Positions 58,240 to 64,000 of a stretch of DNA of 64,000 nucleotides are shown piece after piece. Position 1 is the first letter of the stretch. Each line of letters opens with the position of its first letter. The notes beneath the pieces are model-generated. The model was not told the DNA's origin, did not search any database, and worked only from the letters and a program-made list of their open reading frames with translations. Source of the DNA: Deltaproteobacteria bacterium (GTDB lineage Bacteria > Desulfobacterota > Desulfobacteria > Desulfobacterales > Desulfatibacillaceae); assembly GCA_016235345.1 (NCBI GenBank), contig JACRLG010000002.1:220965-284964 (forward strand). Reading direction: 5' to 3'. The position numbers were made by a program, and so were the translations under genes.

Positions 58240-58650
58240 TTAAATTCCCTGCCCAAAGTCTAAGATCGGCCTGGCTGACAGAATATTGAACTCCACGTAA
58301 TGCTTCAGGATATCCGCGCCGCGCCCGATGCGCTCCCGAATTGGACCTAAGAGGGCGTCAAATTTTTCACCCTCGTCGGAGGTGTCGCGCAGTTTGAGAT
58401 AGAGGCGGCAGCCCTTCATGCCCATGCCGACTCCGCCGTGCATCATGACCAAAAGGGCCGCGTTGGGGTTTTCCTTCAAATTGCCCCAGGTGCGGTTGTC
58501 GCCCAGCATCATCATGATGGTGTCGTCGTTTTGAAGGGTGGGGGAGCCGAAGGCCGCAACGTTCACTTCTCCATCCCTGCCGCTTGTGGCCAGTACGTTG
58601 GTGCGCTCCCTGGTGGCGAAAAATTCCTTCACAGCGTCACTTACCTGCAT
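58240..58650 (-). CDS. Pyridoxamine 5'-phosphate oxidase-like flavin protein
   Basis: This 136-residue split-barrel protein (VLATSGRDGEVNVAAFGSP; LGDNRTWGNLKENPNAALLV) is of the PNPOx-like FMN-binding class. The family includes oxidases, reductases and cofactor-binding proteins, and the substrate is unknown. ATG 58650 has GGGAGAAAA upstream and overlaps the VWA gene end by 14 nt, so it is the third gene of a coupled MoxR-VWA-PNPOx operon. Confidence 0.83.
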   Translation of the reverse strand: MQVSDAVKEFFATRERTNVLATSGRDGEVNVAAFGSPTLQNDDTIMMMLGDNRTWGNLKENPNAALLVMMHGGVGMGMKGCRLYLKLRDTSDEGEKFDALLGPIRERIGRGADILKHYVEFNILSARPILDFGQGI

Positions 58651-60433
58651 TTTTCTCCCCCTCCCGCTTTTGATTATCAATCGGATCAAACCATTTTTTA
58701 AACGCAGGATCCTCCCCCATGCGGCGCTTGTCGCCGTACAGGAAGGTCCACTTCAGAAGTTTTTCCACGGCGGCCGGAAGCTGGCCGAAGCTGGTTATGA
58801 ACTGGATGGTCTTGCCGTATTGCTTTATCATGAGTTGTTTGTCGGGAACCCCCACCCCAAGGGTCACGAGGTGGATTTTTTCGCGGCGGCAATAGGCTAT
58901 GGCGGTTTCCACGTCAACGCCGAAGTTGCTTTCCCCGTCGGTGACGTGAATCAGAAGTTTCCTTCTGGCGTCTTTGGGCATGTAAAAGCCCGCCGCGATT
59001 ATGGCCTGGCCGGATGCGGTCTGGCCTGAGGGCGGCACGCTCATGAGTTTCCCGCCCGAATAAAGGCTTGAAATCATGGCGATTCCGTCCATCTCGAAAT
59101 AGGCGTAAACAGACAGGTTGTTCTTGAACCCGGTCAGGGCCCTGGCGAGGTTTCCCACGGTGTTTTCCACCATGCGCCACTTGCCGCCCCGCATGGAGCC
59201 GGTGGCGTCCAGAAGGAGCGTCACGTTCCAGTCAAGGTCCGGGAGGCTCCCGGTCTGGGTGAAGCATTTTCCCGAAATGGGAGCCCGGTACAGGCGGCGC
59301 TTGTCCACCTTGCCGCTGGTGAGCCCCCGGGTCACCACCTTTTGCCGCGCCGCGTAATCCGTGAAGATGGCCTTGACGCGCCCCACCATGCGCCGGTCCA
59401 CCACGGGGTGGGCCGGGATGTTGTAGTCCCACCGGCTCATGGGGGCGACATCCGGGTTATCGAGGCCCGCCACGTTGCGAATTAACGGTGTTATGTCCGC
59501 CGAACCCAAAGCAAGCCGGGTCTCGATTTCATGCACGAGGCCGGACGTCAGAACCGCCTTTGGGGGGATGTCGTCCAGCCTGCGCTTTTGTTCGACTTTT
59601 TTGGGAAGATAATCGTCGTCCTCGTCCCACCACACAAGCCTTCGGTCCAGCACCGTAAGCCTCGCGCAGATGGCCCCCACGTTTTCCCAGGCGGCCTTGT
59701 AGAGCTCGGCCCTCTGGGCGCAGCGGCTGACAACAGACGGTTCCAGATCGGGAAGCCTTTCCAGGGCTTCGGTGAGTCCCCTCAAAAAAAACATGGGCGG
59801 CTCGTAGACCGGTTCCAAAAGGCGCTCCACGTTCTTGGTCCAGGTGGACATCCACCACAGGTACACAAGGGCGTCCATTGTAAGGATTTCGCTTCTGAGC
59901 TTGGCCGCCATTTCCGCAAGAGCCCGGCCACGGGTCTTTGCAACGTAGCGGCCAAGGACCGAGCGGTCAGCAAGGCGGTCAACGTAGATGTCCTCGCCGG
60001 TCTGGACGATCTTCTGGAACATCACCCGGTGAATGCCGGAGAGCGTCTTGAAGTACGGGCCAAGGCTCTTCCATACCCGCTCGGTCCACTCGGTTTTGAG
60101 CATGGCCTCGTGGGTGACCAGGCCCACCAGGTAGTCCATGCGGTTGCCCGGCACCGGGTACTCGCCCATTATCATGGCCGGGTCCACCACGATGGAGGCC
60201 GCGTCCCCGTGGCTCATGCCAAGGTACTCCACCCGGCCCGTGTTGGGCCCGATGGAGCCGGTGATCTTCCTAAGCGCCCTCAGCACGTTGGCCAGTTCCG
60301 TGGGCTCGGATACAGACACGTTCTTGCGCCAGAAGGGCGAGAGGGCCTCGGCCCCGGCGCTTGAAGGCGGGGGCGGCGGGGCGGCGTCCTCCGCCCTGGC
60401 GAAAACAAGGGGTGTGGGGCCCATGCAGTCCAT
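58637..60433 (-). CDS. VWA-domain protein, partner of a MoxR-type ATPase
   Basis: This 598-residue cytoplasmic protein ends in a von Willebrand A domain. The MIDAS motif is WNVTLLLDATGSMRGG, followed by YAYFEMDGIAMISSLYSGGK and LLIHVTDGESNFG with the third MIDAS Asp. The N-terminal 350 residues are helical and unrecognised. Its ATG follows the ATPase stop codon directly (TAAATG), with translation probably coupled. MoxR/VWA pairs act as chaperone machines that load metals or cofactors into client enzymes, as for CbbQ/CbbO and NorQ/NorD. The size and order resemble those pairs, but the client is not next to them. Confidence 0.86.
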   Translation of the reverse strand: MDCMGPTPLVFARAEDAAPPPPPSSAGAEALSPFWRKNVSVSEPTELANVLRALRKITGSIGPNTGRVEYLGMSHGDAASIVVDPAMIMGEYPVPGNRMDYLVGLVTHEAMLKTEWTERVWKSLGPYFKTLSGIHRVMFQKIVQTGEDIYVDRLADRSVLGRYVAKTRGRALAEMAAKLRSEILTMDALVYLWWMSTWTKNVERLLEPVYEPPMFFLRGLTEALERLPDLEPSVVSRCAQRAELYKAAWENVGAICARLTVLDRRLVWWDEDDDYLPKKVEQKRRLDDIPPKAVLTSGLVHEIETRLALGSADITPLIRNVAGLDNPDVAPMSRWDYNIPAHPVVDRRMVGRVKAIFTDYAARQKVVTRGLTSGKVDKRRLYRAPISGKCFTQTGSLPDLDWNVTLLLDATGSMRGGKWRMVENTVGNLARALTGFKNNLSVYAYFEMDGIAMISSLYSGGKLMSVPPSGQTASGQAIIAAGFYMPKDARRKLLIHVTDGESNFGVDVETAIAYCRREKIHLVTLGVGVPDKQLMIKQYGKTIQFITSFGQLPAAVEKLLKWTFLYGDKRRMGEDPAFKKWFDPIDNQKREGEKNAGK

Positions 60434-61282
60434 TTAATACGATCTGTACCTTCCCTGGTCGGAAGCCTCGGTCTGTCCGGTCTTGAGATGAAGGGAAAGA
60501 AGCACCGATTCCAGCGCGTCCTTTGAAACCTGGAGCGAGAATACGAAGGCGTCACGAACGCTCGCCCCCACCGCCACCATCTCGGCGATCATCAGCGTAT
60601 GGCGCGTGGAGACCACGATGGGCTCCTGGGTGTTGCGCCGAAGCTGGTTGGACACCGTCACTATGGTTTCCGCGTCCTTGCGGGAGACGCCGGTTTTGAG
60701 ATGCAGAACGTCGGCCTCCACGTCCTTGGGGAGATAGTCCAGGAGGGTGACGTAGAAACGGTCCCGGAGCGCTGCGTCCAGCATCTCGGTTCCCACGAAT
60801 TCCTCGCCCTCGTTCAAGGTGGCGAAAAAAACCACGCCGGGGGCGACCTTCAAAAGGCCAAGCTCGTCCAGGTAAACCTGCCGGTCCTGGGAGAGCACCG
60901 AAAAAAGCATGTTGAGCGCCTTGGGGTGTTCGGGCCGGTTGATTTCCTCTAAGTGAATCACGCAGCCGGGGGTCTGGATGGCTTCGGGAAAGAGGAATTT
61001 CTGAAAATAGGTCTCGCCGTCCTTCAAGCGGTGCTCGCCGAAAAGCTGGCCCGGCTCCGAGAGGATGCCTATCTGGAAGGTGGCCAGGGGCCGCTTGTTG
61101 CGGGCCGCGAACTGGCGCACCATGGTGGATTTTCCGCAACCCTGCTTTCCGGCCACAAGCACGTTCACCGGGTGGCGGTCGGAGAGCTTTTTCACGAGGG
61201 TCATGTTTTCAATGACCTCGCCCGGAAGGAAATAATGGGGCTCAGGCGCGGGAATGGCCAGGCCGCACGCGTTTTCGTTCAT
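60434..61282 (-). CDS. MoxR/CbbQ-type AAA+ ATPase
   Basis: This 282-residue AAA+ protein has Walker A VAGKQGCGKST, Walker B PGCVIHLEEINRP, sensor 1 FFATLNEGEEF and arginine-finger region DAALRDRFYVTLLDYLP. ATG 61282 has AAGGGAGAG upstream; the longer frame to 61453 is not supported. With the adjacent VWA protein it should form a hexameric remodelling complex. The 385-bp upstream region has TGACCCA repeats that may control the operon. Confidence 0.92.
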   Translation of the reverse strand: MNENACGLAIPAPEPHYFLPGEVIENMTLVKKLSDRHPVNVLVAGKQGCGKSTMVRQFAARNKRPLATFQIGILSEPGQLFGEHRLKDGETYFQKFLFPEAIQTPGCVIHLEEINRPEHPKALNMLFSVLSQDRQVYLDELGLLKVAPGVVFFATLNEGEEFVGTEMLDAALRDRFYVTLLDYLPKDVEADVLHLKTGVSRKDAETIVTVSNQLRRNTQEPIVVSTRHTLMIAEMVAVGASVRDAFVFSLQVSKDALESVLLSLHLKTGQTEASDQGRYRSY

Positions 61283-61503
61283 GACTCTCCCTTGAAAGCA
61301 AGTGAGGATTTCCTTGATTGTCAAAGCCTTGGCGTTTTCAATCCGCCGTAATAAAAAGCGTATCCGCCGTTTTATTCCGCAAGGATGGTGCCAAGAAGGA
61401 CCGGGCGGGAAATAAATATTCAAGACCTTGATTTTAATTGAATTGTTAAGCAAGAAACACGTTACGGGGATGGGCGGGGAATTTTAGGGCCTTAAACGGA
61501 AAA

Positions 61504-61620
61504 TGGGCCATAATGACCCACTTTCCAGGACGTAAAAAATTAAGTACCTATAATCACGATATTTTCTAATATGCGTGTCAAAAATGACCCATAATGAGAC
61601 TTTTATTCCCAGTGGGTCAA
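61504..61620. promoter_or_regulatory. Repeated TGACCCA sites upstream of the MoxR operon
   Basis: TAATGACCCAC (about 61511), AATGACCCATAATG (about 61578) and the inverted GTGGGTCA (about 61611) occur within 117 bp, between the MoxR operon and the selenoprotein gene. They may be binding sites for one regulator. The remainder of 61283-61667 shows no gene that I can support. Confidence 0.4.
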
Positions 61621-61667
61621 AACCGCCCAGCCCCTTTGGGTTCGAAACCGGGCGGCCAAATCGGGCC

Positions 61668-62006
61668 TCAGAAAAAAAGTTCCCTCTGGCGCTCTTTTAT
61701 GAAGGCGTTCAGTTCCTTTATGTTCCAGCGCTGGTTCATGGACCGGAGCTTGGCGATCACCCGCCTCGCCTCCTCCAGCTTTTTCATGTCGGATGTCTTC
61801 TCGAAGTCCTTCAATTCCTGGCAGAGCCCCTGCATCTCGATGTGTTCCTCCTCAAGGCCCTCGGCCCGGCTCAACAGGACGCGCGCCCCGCAACGGGGGC
61901 ACTCGCGGAGATCGCTCTCTCCGCAAGCCGGTCAGCCGGACGCGCAAAGGTACTTGAATTCCAGGTAATCGCTCTTGAAGCCGCACTTCTGGCATTTCAG
62001 ATCCAT
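61668..62006 (-). CDS. Candidate selenoprotein: zinc-ribbon/UPAC redox protein with in-frame UGA
   Basis: ATG 62006 with AAGGAGG ahead opens MDLKCQKCGFKSDYLEFKYL, then CASG, then UGA at 61934-61932 (codon 25), then PACGESDLRECPRCGARV in the same frame, to a stop at 61668. Full length is 112 residues. Reading UGA as Sec gives UPAC (25-28) paired with CPRC (36-39), exactly where a zinc ribbon or CxxC redox pair would have Cys. The tail is a charged helix (LEEEHIEMQG onward) ending in FIKERQRELFF. A hairpin follows the UGA by four bases and SelB is encoded at 8171. Alternatives are a nonsense mutation or sequencing error from TGC. Function: probably a thiol or selenol redox protein. Confidence 0.78.
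61902..61927 (-). promoter_or_regulatory. Predicted bacterial SECIS hairpin
   Basis: On the minus strand, CTTGCGGAGA pairs with TCTCCGCGAG (ten pairs, one U-G) around loop GAGCGA. The stem begins four bases after the UGA codon, and a G opens the loop. Position and size match bacterial SECIS elements read by SelB. Confidence 0.65.
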
Positions 62007-62030
62007 GAGTTCCTCCTTGAAAAGGTAAGC

Positions 62031-62162
62031 GCCCGTCCAAAAACGCGAATCGCTGTGTCAGGCTTCACGGCGCGGGTCGTCATGTACGAAAAGTACTACT
62101 CCTCCCCGCGCCGCTCGCCAACCTTCGCGCTTCATCGCGTTTATAAAAATTGATATCCAGGC
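62031..62162 (+). repeat. Structured intergenic element, copy t
   Basis: Forward copy just upstream of the candidate selenoprotein gene. It has GCCCGTCCAAAAACGCG at the left and TATAAAAATTGATATCCAGGC at the right. GGCGCGGG pairs with CCCGCGCC, and the apex is GTACGAAAAGTAC. The right end is nearly the same as that of copy d. Confidence 0.85.
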
Positions 62163-62246
62163 TTGCATCCGATCTTTTTTCGGACTGACGGAGGTTACCA
62201 TATTGAATATGCAAGATTCCTGCCCGAAACGCCCGCCATGCCGGGC

Positions 62247-63149
62247 CTACAGCGTCCTGCCCGACATCGCCTCATGGAAAAGCCGAGTTGTTTCCTCAAC
62301 TTTTTCAAGGTCCACGCCGGTCGAAAAGCCCTTGCTTTCCAGGATGTTGACTGCCCTTTCGGTTGCGAGGTTTCCCGGAGCGCCCGGCGCGAAGGGGCAG
62401 CCGCCAAGGCCGCCGAAGGCCGCGTCGAAGCGGGTCACGCCCATCTCCAGCGCCGCCAGAAGGTTTTTCACCGCAAGGCCCTTCGTGTCGTGAAGATGCA
62501 TGAACACGCGGTCGGAGGGGGCGAAGCGGAGAATTTTTTCCAGGAGGGAGCACGTCGCCTCCGGCGTTCCCGACCCCACCGTGTCGGCGATAACAAGATA
62601 TTCGGGGCCGAGCGACCACAGCCTTCCCGCAAGTTCCGCAACGTCATCCTGCGGAATCCGGCCCTCGTAACCGCAGCCGAAGGCGCACTGCACGTTGAGC
62701 CAGAGCCTCATTCCGCTTGATTTACAAAGGTCCGCGATTTTTTCGCATTCGGAAAAAGCCGCCGCCCTGCCTAAGCCCGTGTTCTTCCTGCTGTGGGTCT
62801 CGCTGGCGGAAACCCCGGCCTCGATTTCAGCCATCCCCGCCCGCTTGGCCCTTTCGGCTCCGATAAAGTTCAGGACAAGGCCCACAAGGCGTGTTTCCGG
62901 CCTTTTACCCAGCATGGACAGGACTTCCTCGGCGTCGGCCATCTGGGGCATCAGCTTCGGATGCACGAAACTTGCAGCCTGAATTATTGATAACCCGGCG
63001 TCAGCCAGATTTCCGATCATCCGGGCCTTAAAGCCTGTGGGGATGAACCTGGATTCGGACTGAAACCCGTCCCGTGGCCCGACCTCGCGGATGACGGCGA
63101 CTGGCTTTCCGCCGAGAGGCCCGGAACGGCATTTTTCATCAATCATCAT
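62247..63149 (-). CDS. Hydroxymethylglutaryl-CoA lyase
   Basis: This 300-residue TIM-barrel enzyme of the HMG-CoA lyase family has IREVGPRDGFQSE (catalytic Arg-Asp), VSASETHSRKNTGL, VFMHLHDTKGLAVKN with the metal His pair, and the signature GGLGGCPFAPGAPGNLATE whose Cys is catalytic. It splits HMG-CoA into acetyl-CoA and acetoacetate, as in leucine breakdown, or cleaves a related 3-hydroxyacyl-CoA. Start ATG 63149 (or the next codon) has no strong ribosome-binding site. Downstream is a structured repeat and then the candidate selenoprotein. Confidence 0.93.
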   Translation of the reverse strand: MMIDEKCRSGPLGGKPVAVIREVGPRDGFQSESRFIPTGFKARMIGNLADAGLSIIQAASFVHPKLMPQMADAEEVLSMLGKRPETRLVGLVLNFIGAERAKRAGMAEIEAGVSASETHSRKNTGLGRAAAFSECEKIADLCKSSGMRLWLNVQCAFGCGYEGRIPQDDVAELAGRLWSLGPEYLVIADTVGSGTPEATCSLLEKILRFAPSDRVFMHLHDTKGLAVKNLLAALEMGVTRFDAAFGGLGGCPFAPGAPGNLATERAVNILESKGFSTGVDLEKVEETTRLFHEAMSGRTL

Positions 63150-63246
63150 GGATTGCCATGTCCCCTTTCCCGAAAGCCCGGCCCTGCGCCTGGACTCTTC
63201 TTATACAGTTTACAGAAATCCTCCCAATCTTTCAACCGGAGGCCCC

Positions 63247-63840
63247 ATGAGCACCCCCTACGACCATGCCGGAAAACAAGGCGTCATCGCTCAGATACTT
63301 TCCATCGAGCTTTCCATGTTCCTCTCGGTCCGAAGCCTCGAAAAGGCCTCCTGCCAGGAGGACCCGGAGCGCTTCAAGGTGATGCGGGCGGCCCAGTTTT
63401 CGGCCTGGAGCGAAAAGACCCTCGAAAGCTACCTTAAAGACCTCAAACGGGCGGAATCAGAGGGCGACAACCTCATGACCTTGAAGTACGCCCGCATGGA
63501 CGATCTCATCCCGCCCCTGAGCCAAAGCCCTTTGATACCGGCCATCGTTGAGATTCAAAAGGGGTGGCAGCGCGAGCTTGCGGAAAAATATCCGGGGGTC
63601 ATGGGGCGCGGCAGGGGGATTTCAGACGACGACGGGGGAGAACGGGGAACATCCTTCGAGCGCTACCTGAAAGGCGAGCTTGAGACATATTCGGAACAAA
63701 CCTTGCAAGAACTAATGTCCGACGCGCAGGAGTATCTGGATCGAAACGAAAACATGGCCCAGGCGATATACGAGGCGATGATAAGGGAGCTTGGCTACGA
63801 GTCGCTTGAGGAGGCGGAAGCCTCCATACAAGCCCGGTGA
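63247..63840 (+). CDS. DUF4125 family protein
   Basis: This 197-residue protein starts at ATG 63247 with GGAGG 5-6 nt upstream. VIAQILSIELSMFLSVRSLE, ASCQEDPERFKVMRAAQFSAW, LESYLKDLKRAESEGDNLMT and KYARMDDLIP match DUF4125. It is all-helical and cytoplasmic. In other anaerobes the family is often linked to radical SAM or redox genes; its function is not established. It is divergent from the HMG-CoA lyase gene. Confidence 0.86.
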   Translation: MSTPYDHAGKQGVIAQILSIELSMFLSVRSLEKASCQEDPERFKVMRAAQFSAWSEKTLESYLKDLKRAESEGDNLMTLKYARMDDLIPPLSQSPLIPAIVEIQKGWQRELAEKYPGVMGRGRGISDDDGGERGTSFERYLKGELETYSEQTLQELMSDAQEYLDRNENMAQAIYEAMIRELGYESLEEAEASIQAR

Positions 63841-63860
63841 AAAACCGTTTCGTGGCTATT

Positions 63861-63993
63861 AACTGTTTTCAGCGGGGGGATTTTCCTGGGAGCGCGGGCG
63901 TCCCGCCCGCATTGTGCTGCAAAAGCGGGCTGGACGCCCGCGCTCCCAGGGGAAAAGTTCCCTGTTCATTTCAAGGGCAAGCTGAAAATTGTT
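63861..63993. repeat. GC-rich hairpin repeat, copy 4 (full length)
   Basis: Full copy with outer ends AACTGTTTTCAGC and GCTGAAAATTGTT (near-perfect inverted repeats), core CCTGGGAGCGCGGGCGTCC...CGCCCGCGCTCCCAGG, and the GTTCCCTGTTCATTTCA segment shared with copy 2. Confidence 0.9.
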
Positions 63994-64000
63994 GAGAGGC

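Noticed and set aside
781-62162. CRISPR array
   Set aside because: The repeats are dispersed singly, with no regular spacers and no cas genes.
1-64000. tRNA or rRNA genes
   Set aside because: No tRNA cloverleaf with a GTTCRANNC arm and acceptor stem, and no rRNA-like stretch, was noticed on reading; a tRNAscan run would be decisive.

Overview
The window is 64 kb of high-GC bacterial chromosome. It most resembles an anaerobic, probably sulfate-reducing, deltaproteobacterium (Desulfobacterota, Desulfobacterales-like). Supporting evidence: a transcarboxylase/methylmalonyl-CoA module, many acyl-CoA degradation genes, an AhbD-type alternative haem pathway enzyme, SelB, cobalt uptake and corrinoid genes, a TatT-type TRAP lipoprotein and a ThrH-type phosphatase. 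I saw no rRNA, tRNA, CRISPR array, transposase or phage gene.

Layout. 1-3284 (minus): methylmalonyl-CoA epimerase, 12S-type carboxyltransferase, a small subunit and a 5S-type carboxyltransferase cut by the window edge. 3681-10611 (minus): a membrane protein, a DosC-like globin-coupled diguanylate cyclase, a zinc-ribbon protein, AhbD, SelB and a cyclic-nucleotide-binding protein. 10846-13795: an AlkB-family membrane oxygenase divergent from an alpha/beta hydrolase, then a Skp/OmpH-like chaperone. 13809-19170: an ABC-2 exporter, CbiA and a DUF1015 protein. 19637-26463 (plus): a TetR-controlled fatty acyl-CoA locus (SCP2 protein, acyl-CoA dehydrogenase, acyl-CoA ligase, ferredoxin-nitroreductase fusion, thiolase). 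26713-31734: accessory island with a secreted protein, a small membrane protein, three AT-rich paralogous membrane proteins and a nucleoside deoxyribosyltransferase-like gene whose 5' end has been copied in front of two of the paralogues. 31961-36703: beta-helix protein, HD hydrolase, small membrane protein, secreted TPR protein. 36808-41983 (minus): CbiMN, a thioesterase, ThrH, homoserine dehydrogenase and an aminotransferase. 42311-47549 (plus): PurM, a WecA/CapD-like fusion, TsaD and a DUF401 permease. 47924-50606 (minus): TRAP T, M and Q components with a shortened M and no visible P. 50760-61282 (minus): DUF4037 and TPR proteins, a second acyl-CoA block (two enoyl-CoA hydratases, ligase, NMO-like flavoprotein, sirtuin, FKBP isomerase) and a MoxR/VWA/PNPOx operon. 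61668-63149 (minus): a probable new selenoprotein and HMG-CoA lyase. 63247-63840 (plus): a DUF4125 protein.

Two signals stand out. First, the gene at 61668-62006 has an in-frame UGA in a UPAC motif, and a 10-bp hairpin starts four bases after it, as expected of a selenoprotein. SelB is encoded in the same window. Second, about 19 complete and several broken copies of a roughly 120-nt intergenic element are scattered over the window. Their sequences differ but both arms change together, so the nested stems are preserved, which indicates selection on a fold. They often abut, or even supply, stop codons. A separate four-copy GC-rich hairpin repeat is also present.
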